Assembly (NCBI RefSeq): GCF_004353905.1
Contig: NZ_SMOD01000013.1
Coordinates: 124,001 to 188,000, forward strand
Length of the DNA stretch: 64,000 nt
Direction of reading: 5' to 3'
Source of the DNA: Paraburkholderia guartelaensis
GTDB taxonomy: Bacteria; Pseudomonadota; Gammaproteobacteria; Burkholderiales; Burkholderiaceae
Shown: in pieces, positions 23,575 through 31,664 of the stretch
Numbering within the stretch: the first letter of the stretch is position 1
How the letters are laid out: each line of letters begins with the position of its first letter
Made by a program: the position numbers and the translations under genes
Notes under the pieces: generated by a model
Seen by the model: the letters and a program-made list of their open reading frames with translations, nothing else
What the model was told of the DNA's origin: nothing
Databases searched by the model: none

Positions 23575-23817
23575 TCAGGAAGCGGCGCGCACGCGCTTGT
23601 CGATCGCCTCGCGAATGCGGTCGAAGGCCGCGTCGAAGGCGTTGTCCTGGGTCGGAAAGCGGCCGGCGGCGATGCCGTCAATCGGCACGTTGCCGTTTTC
23701 GGCATCCGTGAGGCTCTGGATGATCTGCGTCGAGACGAAAAAGCCGGCTTCGTGGTCGCCGTCCACGCCGGCCGTCATGTCGAAACCCATGTATTCGTAG
23801 CTGCGTCGGTTTTCCAT
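23575..23817 (-). CDS. Small conserved hypothetical protein
   Basis: An 80-aa cytoplasmic protein (MENRRSYEYMGFDMTAGVDG to AFDRIREAIDKRVRAAS). The GAGGAG ribosome binding site 7 bases before the ATG at 23817 decides the start. No recognised domain; the C-terminal 25 residues look like an amphipathic helix. It is divergent from the aldo/keto reductase gene and convergent with the secreted-protein gene. Confidence 0.68.
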   Translation of the reverse strand: MENRRSYEYMGFDMTAGVDGDHEAGFFVSTQIIQSLTDAENGNVPIDGIAAGRFPTQDNAFDAAFDRIREAIDKRVRAAS

Positions 23818-23980
23818 GCCGATTTCTCCTCGTAGGCGCATGTGCGGATTCTGGCACGTCCTCTGGCGAACGGCGCCGTGACCGGCCGGCACGTCCGTGC
23901 CGCATTCAGCAAATCCTGAAAAAATTCCCGCGGCGTGATAGTTTCGCCGTTTCCCAACCGAACTGATGGACAACGTTTCC

Positions 23981-25033
23981 ATGGAATACCGCACACTCGG
24001 TGATACCGATATCAAGGTGAGCCTGATCGGGCTCGGTACGATGACGTGGGGCGAGCAGAACACGGAGCGCGAGGCGCACGAGCAGATCGACTACGCGCTC
24101 GACCAGGGCGTCACGCTGATCGATGCCGCCGAAATGTACCCCGTGCCGCCGCGCCCTGAGACGCAGGGACAGACCGAGCGCTTCATCGGGACGTGGCTCG
24201 CGCAGCATCGCGCGGCGCGCGAGCGTATCGTGCTCGCCACCAAAATTGCGGGCCCGGCGCGCCAGCCGCACAATCCGCAGCACATTCGCGGGCCGCAGAA
24301 CCAGTTCGACCGCAAGAATCTGACCGAAGCGCTCGACGGCAGCCTGAAGCGCCTGCAGACGGACTACGTCGACCTGTATCAACTGCACTGGCCCGATCGC
24401 AGCACGATGACGTTCGGCCGCAGCATGTACCCGTATCTCGACGATGCATACACGGTGCCGATCGAGGAAACGCTCAGCGTGCTCGCCGATTTCGTGAAGG
24501 CGGGCAAGATCCGCCATATCGGCGTGTCGAACGGAACGCCGTGGGGCGTCGCGCAGTTCCTGCGTGCGGCCGAAAAGCTCGGACTGCCGCGCATCGTCAG
24601 CATCCAGAATCCGTACAGCCTGCTCAACCGCACGTTCGAAAGCGGCCTATCGGAGTTCGCACACCGTGAGGGCGTGGGCCTGCTCGCGTATTCGCCGCTC
24701 GCGTTCGGCTGGCTTTCGGGCAAGTACGAGGGCGGGGCGCGTCCGGAAGGCGCGCGCATCACGCGGTTCGAGCGCTTCAAGCGCTACAGCAAGCCGGAAT
24801 CGTTGGCCGCGACGACGCGTTACGTGGAGCTCGCCCGCTCACACGGCTACACGCCCGCGCAGTTCGCGCTCGCGTTCGTCAATAGCCGGCCGTTCGTCAC
24901 CAGCAATCTGATCGGCGCGACCTCGCTCGAGCAGTTGAAGGAAAATATCGCCAGCGCCGACGTCAAGCTCACGCCCGAACTGCTCGCGCAGATCGACGCG
25001 CTGCACGAGCAGCAGCCGAATCCGGCCCCTTAA
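23981..25033 (+). CDS. tas: NADP(H)-dependent aldo/keto reductase, Tas-like
   Basis: A 350-aa aldo/keto reductase closely resembling E. coli Tas: MEYRTLGDTDIKVSLIGLGT, MTWGEQNTE, then LIDAAEMYPVPPRPETQGQT. The catalytic Tyr is in the AEMYPVP segment, the catalytic His in DLYQLHWPDR. The C-terminal NADP-binding part includes TSNLIGATSLEQLKENI. Physiological substrate is unknown; E. coli Tas complements a tyrosine/prephenate-related defect. The ATG at 23981 matches the family's start; another ATG lies 15 bases upstream. Confidence 0.9.
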   Translation: MEYRTLGDTDIKVSLIGLGTMTWGEQNTEREAHEQIDYALDQGVTLIDAAEMYPVPPRPETQGQTERFIGTWLAQHRAARERIVLATKIAGPARQPHNPQHIRGPQNQFDRKNLTEALDGSLKRLQTDYVDLYQLHWPDRSTMTFGRSMYPYLDDAYTVPIEETLSVLADFVKAGKIRHIGVSNGTPWGVAQFLRAAEKLGLPRIVSIQNPYSLLNRTFESGLSEFAHREGVGLLAYSPLAFGWLSGKYEGGARPEGARITRFERFKRYSKPESLAATTRYVELARSHGYTPAQFALAFVNSRPFVTSNLIGATSLEQLKENIASADVKLTPELLAQIDALHEQQPNPAP

Positions 25034-25224
25034 AGGAGGAGGCGGAAGCCGTGTTACCCCTTGCCGGGCCGCGCGGCGCCGCGCGAGTCGCCAATTCCGC
25101 AAAATCGTTGGCGATTCGCAAGGCATACACTACGATCCAGCATGCGCCGCCCGGGGCGCCATCACGTCTCGCGTGACGGCGCCCCGTCGGCCGTCCATAC
25201 GCTCAATCCCGGAGAATTTTTACA

Positions 25225-26286
25225 ATGACGAGCGCACGTCCAGCGCAATCGCCCCCGTCTTACGGCTGGCCCATTTTTATTTTGCTGGCGGTGGCCGGCC
25301 TCTTCTACGTGAAGTGGTTCCCGTACTATCACCGCGCGTTTACCGCCGAGGAAACGCACTCCATCGGCAAATCGATCCTGATGGGCGGTTCGGCGACTGC
25401 CCCCGATCCCTCGCTCTCCGCCGCGCTCGATTACGCCTACGCGTACGGCAAGGCGATCTGGCAGGCCATGGTGCTTGGTCTGCTGCTCGGCTCCGGTGTG
25501 CAGGCGCTCCTGCCTGTGCAATGGGTCGCGCGCGTGCTCGGCCGGCGCGGCTTCGGCAGCGTCGCGGCGGGCGGCCTGCTCGCCGTGCCCGGCATGATGT
25601 GCACCTGCTGCGCCGCGCCCGTGGTCGTGGGCCTGCGCGCGCGCAATGCGTCGGCGGGTGGCGCGATTGCGTTCTGGCTCGGCAATTCCGTGCTCAATCC
25701 CGCCACGCTCGTGTTCATGGGCTTCGTGCTCGGCTGGCAGTGGAGTGCGTTGCGTCTCACGCTGGGCCTGCTGATGGTGTTCGGCCTTGGCTGGGTCTGC
25801 AACCGGCTCGTGACACCCGAGGAATCGCGTGCCGCCGACGACCGCCTCGCGCAACTCGCCCAGCAGCAGGCCGAAGGCGGCAACGTCTTCGTGCGCTGGG
25901 CGCGTATTTTTGCGCGCATGGCCGTGCGACTGGTGCCGGAATACATCGTGCTCGTGCTGTTGCTTGGCGCCGCTCGCGCATGGCTCTTCCCGCACATCGG
26001 CCCGGAAGTGACGAGCAGCCTTGGCTGGATCGTCACGTTCGCCGTGGTCGGCATGCTGTTCGTGATCCCCACGGCCGGCGAGGTGCCCATCATCCAGGCG
26101 ATGCTGGCGCTCGGCATGGGCGTGGGTCCCGCGGGCGCGCTGCTGATGACGCTGCCGCCCGTGAGCGTGCCGTCGTTCGCGATGCTGGCGGGCTCGTTCC
26201 GGCCGCGCATGCTCGCCGTCGTGGGCACGACGGTGGTGTTCTTCGGCATCGCCGCCGGGCTCGCGGCGGTGGCTCTGGGCTTCTAG
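25225..26286 (+). CDS. Predicted permease of the COG0701 (YraQ/ArsP, DUF318) group
   Basis: A 353-aa inner-membrane protein with about eight to nine helices. Two repeated halves are visible, each with a Gly/Pro-rich re-entrant segment: AVPGMMCTCCAAPVVVGL (Cys126, Cys128, Cys129) and VIPTAGEVPIIQAML. COG0701 members include the organoarsenical exporter ArsP, where cysteines matter for As(III) transport. The CxCC cluster suggests a thiophilic metal or metalloid substrate, but this is inference and no ars or mer gene is near. A short hydrophilic loop (about 195-230) separates the halves. Confidence 0.8.
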   Translation: MTSARPAQSPPSYGWPIFILLAVAGLFYVKWFPYYHRAFTAEETHSIGKSILMGGSATAPDPSLSAALDYAYAYGKAIWQAMVLGLLLGSGVQALLPVQWVARVLGRRGFGSVAAGGLLAVPGMMCTCCAAPVVVGLRARNASAGGAIAFWLGNSVLNPATLVFMGFVLGWQWSALRLTLGLLMVFGLGWVCNRLVTPEESRAADDRLAQLAQQQAEGGNVFVRWARIFARMAVRLVPEYIVLVLLLGAARAWLFPHIGPEVTSSLGWIVTFAVVGMLFVIPTAGEVPIIQAMLALGMGVGPAGALLMTLPPVSVPSFAMLAGSFRPRMLAVVGTTVVFFGIAAGLAAVALGF

Positions 26287-26390
26287 GGACGCTGGGGCGC
26301 GGCAAGCGTCATGCGTTCAGCGTTGGCATTCTTGTAATACGCGGGCGGTTCGCCGTCCGCCACGGAGCGGGCCGCGGCCCGAAAACCAGC

Positions 26391-26813
26391 ATGGCAAAGC
26401 AAAAAACCAATCCGAAACTCGAGCAGGCGCTCACGCGCGGCGATCTCGCCATTCGCCAGGCCAATTCGGCCCGCGCCACGGCGGTGCTGCGTGCGCTCGG
26501 CAAGATGATCGTCGAGGCTTCGGCCACCATCGGCGTCGAGGCGGATACCTCGATTCCCGACGGCGATCGCATCTACGACCCGGCCGACGGTCTCTGGCCG
26601 CAGTCGCTGCTGGTTTCGCTCGATGGCCCGGTGGAGGAGTCGGATCCCGAAGAGATCCGCACGGTGCGTTTGCTCGCCCAGACCCAATCGACGATGTTCC
26701 GCGTGGAATGGCATCGCGCCGACGGCAAGGTCGGCCGCCAGGAAGGCGGCCCGTTCGCGACGGTCGCGTTTATTTCGGACGTCGATATTCCCTGGGGCGA
26801 CGACGAAGACTGA
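26391..26813 (+). CDS. Conserved hypothetical protein
   Basis: A 140-aa soluble protein beginning MAKQKTNPKLEQALTRGDLA and ending DVDIPWGDDED. The middle has an acidic strand-rich part (PQSLLVSLDGPVEESDPEEI). I do not recognise a domain. It lies 104 bp after the permease gene and 18 bp before the convergent end of the ABC permease gene. The start is the only ATG before the conserved-looking part of the frame. Confidence 0.68.
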   Translation: MAKQKTNPKLEQALTRGDLAIRQANSARATAVLRALGKMIVEASATIGVEADTSIPDGDRIYDPADGLWPQSLLVSLDGPVEESDPEEIRTVRLLAQTQSTMFRVEWHRADGKVGRQEGGPFATVAFISDVDIPWGDDED

Positions 26814-26831
26814 ACGCCTCGCGGTGCGGTT

Positions 26832-27668
26832 TCAGCGCATCATGCGCCGGCGGAACAGCACTGAAGCGATCGCGAATGGCACTACCACGTAGATCGCGAG
26901 CACCAGCAGGTGCAGACCGGCCTGCTCGACAGGCCGGTCGAGCATGGCGGGACGGATCAATGCAACGGCATGTGCGAGCGGTAGCATCAGCGTGATGTGC
27001 TGCGCGGCGGCGGGCAGTTGCGCGATCGGAAAGAACACGCCGGAGAGCAGCAGCATCGGCGTGAGCACGAGCGTCTGATAAAACATGAAGAAGTCGTAGG
27101 ACGGCGCGAGCGCGGTGACGATCATCGCGCAGCTCGCGAACGCGAGGCCCGCGAGTGCGATCACGGGCAGCGCGAGCAGCATGGAAGGAAAGCTCGCGTA
27201 GCCGAGCAGGCCTGCCACCACCATGATCGCCACGCCCGAGAGCATCGACTTGCTCGCGGCCCACATCACTTCGCCGAGCACGACGTCGCCGAGCGTGAGC
27301 GGCGTGTGCATGATCGCTTCCCACGTGCGCTGCACGTGCATGCGCGAGAAGCCCGAGTACATCGACTCGAAGCTCGCCGACATCATCACCGAGGACGACA
27401 CCGTGCCTGCCGCGAGAAACGCGATGTACGAGACGCCGTCGACGTGCCCGACCATCAGCCCGAGCCCGAAGCCGAGACCGAAGAGATAGATCATCGGGTC
27501 GGCGAGATTGCCGAACATCGACGCGAGGGCGAGCTTGCGCCAGACCAGATAGTTGCGCCGCCACACGGCCATCCAGTGCGTGGCGTTCGAAGGCAGCGCG
27601 GCGCGCGGCTCGCGCACGCTCGCATGCTCGGGGCGCGAGGGCGTCGGGTTGTTGGTGCGTGTCTGCAT
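26832..27668 (-). CDS. ABC-2 type transporter permease, NodJ-like
   Basis: A 278-aa inner-membrane permease with six helices. It resembles NodJ of nodulation-factor export: WMAVWRRNYLVWRKLALAS, then MSASFESMYSGFSRMHVQRT, TPLTLGDVVLGEVMWAASKS and LSGVFFPIAQLPAAAQ. It follows the NodI-like ATPase gene by 58 bp, giving an exporter pair. Such pairs are common in Burkholderia without nodulation genes; the exported substrate is unknown. Start MQTRTNNPTPS is the first ATG behind the upstream gene. Confidence 0.88.
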   Translation of the reverse strand: MQTRTNNPTPSRPEHASVREPRAALPSNATHWMAVWRRNYLVWRKLALASMFGNLADPMIYLFGLGFGLGLMVGHVDGVSYIAFLAAGTVSSSVMMSASFESMYSGFSRMHVQRTWEAIMHTPLTLGDVVLGEVMWAASKSMLSGVAIMVVAGLLGYASFPSMLLALPVIALAGLAFASCAMIVTALAPSYDFFMFYQTLVLTPMLLLSGVFFPIAQLPAAAQHITLMLPLAHAVALIRPAMLDRPVEQAGLHLLVLAIYVVVPFAIASVLFRRRMMR

Positions 27669-27726
27669 GGTGTCCTTGGCGGTTCGTGCGCCGCCGTCGA
27701 TCTTGCTGTCTTTAATCCTGCCGCAG

Positions 27727-28641
27727 TTAATCCTGCATCTCGCGGCCCGTGAGCCGCAGGAACACGTCTTCGAGATTCGCGGGCCGGTGCAGGTAGCGCA
27801 AATCGGAGCGATGGCGCAGCTTCGCATGGACGGGCGCGGGGTCGTCGACATAGCAGAACAGCGTCTCGCCGCTGATCTCCGTGCGTTTCGCATCGGCTGC
27901 GAGTTCGTCGCGCAACGCGACCGGATCCGGTCCGTACACCTCGATCACATCGCAGCCGATCTCCGATTCGATGAGCGCCTTGGGCGCACCCTCGGCGATC
28001 TTGCGGCCCTCCTCGATCACGCAGACGCGATTGCAAAGCCGTTCGGCCTCCTCCATGAAATGCGTGGTGAGCAGAATCGTCTTGCCGCGCGCGAGCAGCG
28101 AGCGCAGCCGCTCCCAAATCAGATGCCGCGCCTGCGGATCGAGGCCCGTGGTGGGCTCGTCCATCACGAGCACGTCGGGGTCGTTCACGAGCGCGCGCGC
28201 GAGCGTGAGACGACGGCGCATGCCGCCGGAGAGTTCGCCCACCCGCGCGTCGGCCTTGCTTTCGAGGCGCGCGAATTCGAGCAGCGGCGCGACGAGGTCG
28301 CGCGTTTCGCGCGCGGACAAGCCGAAGTAGCGGCCGAACACGAGCAGGTTCTCGCGCACGGTGAAGTCGGGGTCAAGGTTGTCGAATTGCGGCACCACGC
28401 CCACGCGCTGGCGGGCATGACGCGCGCGCGCCGGCACGGGTTCGCCGCAGAGGCTGATGCGCCCCGCATCGGGCGCAACGATGCCGAGCAGCATGCGCAG
28501 CGTCGTGGTTTTCCCCGCGCCGTTCGGGCCGAGCAGCCCGAAGCATTCGCCGGGAACGACGTCGAACGACAGGCCGTTGACGACCGTCCTGTCTCCGTAA
28601 TGTTTGATGACCTGCTCGAATTCGATGGCGGGTGCGGGCAT
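27727..28641 (-). CDS. ABC transporter ATP-binding protein, NodI-like
   Basis: A 304-aa ABC ATPase. Walker A GPNGAGKTTT, signature LSGGMRRRLTLARAL, Walker B VLVMDEPTTGLD and the switch TTHFMEEAERLC are present. The C-terminal part (VYGPDPVALRDELAAD, NLEDVFLRLTGREM) is typical of NodI/DrrA drug or lipid exporters. Start MPAPAIEFEQVIKHYG is chosen since it fits the ATPase domain; the frame is open upstream but that part is not protein-like. Pairs with the NodJ-like permease. Confidence 0.9.
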   Translation of the reverse strand: MPAPAIEFEQVIKHYGDRTVVNGLSFDVVPGECFGLLGPNGAGKTTTLRMLLGIVAPDAGRISLCGEPVPARARHARQRVGVVPQFDNLDPDFTVRENLLVFGRYFGLSARETRDLVAPLLEFARLESKADARVGELSGGMRRRLTLARALVNDPDVLVMDEPTTGLDPQARHLIWERLRSLLARGKTILLTTHFMEEAERLCNRVCVIEEGRKIAEGAPKALIESEIGCDVIEVYGPDPVALRDELAADAKRTEISGETLFCYVDDPAPVHAKLRHRSDLRYLHRPANLEDVFLRLTGREMQD

Positions 28642-28961
28642 GGACCGGTTGAACGTGAGTCGAACGGGCGTCGCGCGAGTCGCTCGAAGAGTCGATCGAA
28701 AAATCGCACGAAACAAGGCGGCCCATTTTAGTGCATTGCTGCGTGGCGGGTCGGGCGTCGCTTCGAAGCCGCTGGACAACGCGCGAGACGAATGCATGTC
28801 ACGGCAAGCATTCAGCAGTGCGCAAGATGCGTGCGCGGTTCGGGGCGCCGTGGCGCTTTTCGATGCACACCTGGCGTTTTCCAGCCCTTGCGTGTGGAAT
28901 TGCGGCGCACCATCATAAGAATCGCACAGCCTGCAAATCACGCGGGCGGGGAGAAGCGATC
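28642..28961. other. Divergent promoter region, NodI-like / universal stress protein
   Basis: A 320-bp gap between divergent genes with no convincing coding frame. It should hold promoters for both the ABC exporter and the stress protein. GGGGAGAAG before 28962 is the ribosome binding site of the latter. I see no clear operator. Confidence 0.4.
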
Positions 28962-29432
28962 ATGGCGAGCTATAAAAAAATTCTGCTCTGTTACGACGGC
29001 TCGCGCGAAGGCCGCAAGGCACTGCGTTGCGGCGCCGATCTTGCGCTCGATCTGCAGGCCGAGACGCACTTGCTCTCGGTCGTCGACATGCGTTCGACGA
29101 TCGCCCAGAGCGCGGGGCTGCTGACCGATGTGGCCTGCGGCCGCTTCGAGGAAACGGCGCGCGAAATCCTTCAGGAAGGCGTGGACTGGCTCACCGAGCG
29201 TGGCGTGCGCGCCCAGGGGCACTTCGCGTTCGGTCATCCGATCGACGAAATCGCGAATCTGGCCAACGAGCTGAATGCCGACCTCGTGGTGGTGGGCCAC
29301 CGCTGCCGCACGGGGCTCTCGCGCTGGTGGATGGGCGCGGGCAATACGCCGCTGCTCGACCGCGTATCGTGCAGCATTCTCGTGGCGTGTTCGTCGGCGG
29401 CTGAGGAAAAGCAGCAGCAAGCCGCCGCGTAG
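28962..29432 (+). CDS. Universal stress protein (UspA family)
   Basis: A 156-aa single-domain Usp. It begins MASYKKILLCYDGSREGRKA and has the ATP-binding loop region VVVGHRCRTGLSRWWMG followed by NTPLLDRVSCSILVA, the G-x2-G-x9-G(S/N) pattern being only partly kept. Members protect against starvation and oxidative stress and often form dimers. A basal GGGGAG ribosome binding site lies before the ATG. A Gln/Ala tail (EEKQQQAAA) ends the protein. Confidence 0.9.
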   Translation: MASYKKILLCYDGSREGRKALRCGADLALDLQAETHLLSVVDMRSTIAQSAGLLTDVACGRFEETAREILQEGVDWLTERGVRAQGHFAFGHPIDEIANLANELNADLVVVGHRCRTGLSRWWMGAGNTPLLDRVSCSILVACSSAAEEKQQQAAA

Positions 29433-29438
29433 GGGATC

Positions 29439-29471
29439 AAGCGGGCCGGCTCGCACAGAACCGGCCCGCTT
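29439..29471. terminator. Bidirectional hairpin between convergent genes
   Basis: AAGCGGGCCGG and its complement (11-bp stem, 11-nt loop) lie between the universal stress protein gene and the convergent DUF2939 gene. The T-run is interrupted. Confidence 0.65.
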
Positions 29472-29505
29472 CCATTTCCGCTTTCGCTTTCACTTCCGAT
29501 CCGTC

Positions 29506-30195
29506 TCAGTTCGAGACGTTTCCTTCGTTTAGCTCGACCGCCGAGAGCTTCCACGAGAAGAGCCCGTGACGTTGCAGGATGGCGGCGTAGTGCTCGCCCG
29601 TGCTGCCACGGTCCCATGTGAGCGCGAACTCATTGAGGCCGCGATAGCCGGCCGTGGTAACGGGCCGAGCCTCGGGCGCGGGGTTGCCGGATGCCGCTGG
29701 GGCAGGTGCCGGGGCGGAGGCGGGTGCCGATTGCGCTGATTGCGCCGGTTCTGTCGTTTCCGTGCCGGATTCCGCTGGCGGCGGCGCGTGCGGCCGGTCG
29801 CCGGGCTTGCCCGTCGGCGGCATCCCATCGAGCAGTGCTGCCACACCTTCAGGTGTTGCGTAAGCGTCCACAAGCGGACTGATCAGTGCCGCGCCGATCA
29901 CGGCGCCGAGGATCAGCAACGGATTGCTGCTGTGCTGCCCCTCGACGCGCCGATGCAGCATCTCGCCGACCTGTTGTTTCAGGCTCAAGCGCAGCGCAGG
30001 GTAATCGACGTACTCGTTGAGCGCGACGGCGTCACGCGCGTCGGCGGCCGCCTTCATGTGTTTCACCGCGATATAGGGCGACGCATAGGCGTAGCCGATC
30101 GCGGCAACAACCATGGCGAGCGCGACCGTGATCGCGACGGGCTTTTTCCAGCCTTGGGTCTTACGCGGGGTCGAGAGAGATTCCGTCATCGGCAT
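29506..30195 (-). CDS. DUF2939 membrane-anchored protein
   Basis: A 229-aa protein of DUF2939. A single N-terminal transmembrane segment (about 20-40, VAITVALAMVVAAIGYAYAS) is followed by SPYIAVKHMKAAADARDAVA and LNEYVDYPALRLSLKQQV, the family's conserved core. A Pro/Ala/Glu-rich linker (about 125-180) leads to a short C-terminal strand domain (FALTWDRGSTGEHYAAILQR). Probably periplasmic. Function unknown. Confidence 0.85.
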   Translation of the reverse strand: MPMTESLSTPRKTQGWKKPVAITVALAMVVAAIGYAYASPYIAVKHMKAAADARDAVALNEYVDYPALRLSLKQQVGEMLHRRVEGQHSSNPLLILGAVIGAALISPLVDAYATPEGVAALLDGMPPTGKPGDRPHAPPPAESGTETTEPAQSAQSAPASAPAPAPAASGNPAPEARPVTTAGYRGLNEFALTWDRGSTGEHYAAILQRHGLFSWKLSAVELNEGNVSN

Positions 30196-30285
30196 AGGGC
30201 AAATCGTTTAAACACGGTGTTGACCGCAAACCAGGCCAAACGATCCCGCCCGTAACCTCTTCTCACATTTCAGCTGCGTTCCTGC

Positions 30286-30663
30286 TTACTTCGCGAGCGC
30301 TGCGGGCAGGTCGCTGTGCTGCTCGGCGATGCAGCGGTCGATCGCGCGGCAAACCGCGTCGACCGTGCCGACGAGAATGAGCCGCGACGGACCCTGATAG
30401 ACGCGCACGGGCGCACGGCGCATGGGCTGTTCGGTATTGAGCGTGCTGTTGAGCGACACGCGCGCAAACGCAGGCTGGGCCGAGGGCAGCACCGGCAGGT
30501 CGGCCGTGCTGGCCGCCACCATCTCTGGCGAGTCTTCGAAGAGCGAGCCGCTCAGTGCGGCAGCCGAACCGCGGACTTCGCGGACCGCGCACGAGGCGAT
30601 GCCGCGGAGATGGCGAAGACGGCCGAATTGGCGGAAGGGCAGCAAGCGGGCAAGGCGTTCCAT
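30286..30663 (-). CDS. Hypothetical protein downstream of lexA
   Basis: A 125-aa protein beginning MERLARLLPFRQFGRLRHLR and ending in AEQHSDLPAALAK. It has a GGAGAGAG ribosome binding site directly before the ATG, which supports that it is translated. The first 25 residues are basic and amphipathic; no clear signal peptide. The C-terminal part (VYQGPSRLILVGTVDAVCRA) reads as a small strand-helix domain. It starts 58 bp after lexA on the same strand, so it may be SOS-co-regulated. No family recognised. Confidence 0.65.
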   Translation of the reverse strand: MERLARLLPFRQFGRLRHLRGIASCAVREVRGSAAALSGSLFEDSPEMVAASTADLPVLPSAQPAFARVSLNSTLNTEQPMRRAPVRVYQGPSRLILVGTVDAVCRAIDRCIAEQHSDLPAALAK

Positions 30664-30721
30664 GACTCTCTCCAGGTAGTGCGCAGACAGTGCGTGCGCA
30701 AACTGCGCTCAAACGGATTAC

Positions 30722-31372
30722 TTAGAATTCGGTGGGGCGGATCAGCCCGACCGCGATGCCTTCGAGCGCGAATTCCGCGCTGCCGGCCTCGACGAAAATA
30801 TTGTCGTAATCGGGGTTCTCGGCGATCAGCTCGAGCCCGTTCGGACGGCGCTTCAGGCGCTTCACGGTGACGTCGTCGCCAAGACGCGCCACGATGATCT
30901 GGCCGTCTTTCGCTTCGGCCTTTTTCTGCACGGCGAGCAGGTCGCCGTCGAGGATGCCGGCGTCGCGCATCGAAAGGCCGCGCACCTTCAAGAGGTAGTC
31001 GGGGCGGCTCGAGAAGAGCGCTGGGTCGCACATGTAGTTCTGCGAGATGTGCTCCTGCGCGAGGATCGGGCTACCCGCTGCGACGCGGCCAACGAGCGGC
31101 AGCGAGAGCTGCATGATGCTCGGGTGCGGGAGCGTGAACTGGTGCGGCAGGTCGTCGGGCCCCGGCACGAGGCGGATGCCGCGCGAGGCGCCCGCAGCCA
31201 GTTCGATCACGCCTTTGCGCGCCAGCGCGCGCAGATGCTCCTCTGCGGAGTTGGCCGAGCTGAAGCCGAGTTCCGCCGCGATCTCGGCGCGCGTGGGCGG
31301 GAAGCCCGTGCGCTCGATGGCCCGGCGAACCAGATCGAAAACCTGCTGCTGTCGTGCGGTGAGTTTGGTCAT
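30722..31372 (-). CDS. lexA: LexA repressor (SOS response)
   Basis: A 216-aa SOS repressor and self-cleaving protease. The winged helix-turn-helix lies at 1-65 (MTKLTARQQQVFDLVRRAIE, FPPTRAEIAAELGFSSANS). The cleavage site is Ala99-Gly100 in GRVAAGSP, the catalytic dyad Ser134 (RGLSMRDAG) and Lys171 (DDVTVKRLK). RecA filaments trigger self-cleavage. Start MTKLTARQQ matches LexA proteins; an upstream frame of 20 residues would run into the operator. Two CTGT-N8-ACAG boxes lie immediately upstream, indicating autorepression. Confidence 0.97.
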   Translation of the reverse strand: MTKLTARQQQVFDLVRRAIERTGFPPTRAEIAAELGFSSANSAEEHLRALARKGVIELAAGASRGIRLVPGPDDLPHQFTLPHPSIMQLSLPLVGRVAAGSPILAQEHISQNYMCDPALFSSRPDYLLKVRGLSMRDAGILDGDLLAVQKKAEAKDGQIIVARLGDDVTVKRLKRRPNGLELIAENPDYDNIFVEAGSAEFALEGIAVGLIRPTEF

Positions 31373-31379
31373 GGCGCCA

Positions 31380-31395
31380 CTGTATGTTTGAACAG
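31380..31395 (-). promoter_or_regulatory. LexA box 1
   Basis: CTGTATGTTTGAACAG fits the proteobacterial SOS consensus CTGT-N8-ACAG. It lies 8 bp before the lexA start codon. Confidence 0.85.
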
Positions 31396-31399
31396 GTAA

Positions 31400-31415
31400 C
31401 TGTATTTTTATACAG
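31400..31415 (-). promoter_or_regulatory. LexA box 2
   Basis: CTGTATTTTTATACAG is a near-perfect palindrome matching the SOS consensus, 20 bp (two helical turns) from box 1. Tandem boxes ahead of lexA are also found in E. coli. Confidence 0.93.
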
Positions 31416-31543
31416 TACTCGCCACTTTTCAAGTGTTACTTGAAGTTCTCCAACTGAGCGTTGCCATCACGCCGCTTTCCCGCGTTTGCGTGGATGAAAC
31501 CGCGCTCCAGCAGCGACTTCCTCTGTCCTTACCACTTTTGCGT

Positions 31544-31573
31544 ATTAAAAAATGAGAAAACATCATTTTTAAT
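31544..31573. promoter_or_regulatory. AT-rich dyad overlapping the sbp -35 region
   Basis: ATTAAAAAATGA and TCATTTTTAAT form an inverted repeat with a 7-nt centre, ending over the -35 element of the sbp promoter. It is the most AT-rich spot in the area. A CysB-type LysR activator binding next to -35 is the likely user, since cysB closes this cluster; the assignment is inferred. Confidence 0.5.
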
Positions 31574-31595
31574 AATGTAAGCGGATCGCTAGACT
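31567..31595 (+). promoter_or_regulatory. Candidate sbp-cys promoter, twin of the ssu promoter
   Basis: TTTTAA (31567-31572), 17 bp and TAGACT (31590-31595). The same architecture and the 9-mer CTAGACTGG recur at the ssu promoter (13811-13841). Predicted leader to the sbp start is about 65 bases. Confidence 0.55.
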
Positions 31596-31664
31596 GGCCT
31601 CCATCGTTAGCTCCATTTCACCAATGAGCGCAAACGAGCACACACGAAAACGGAGAACAGATAG

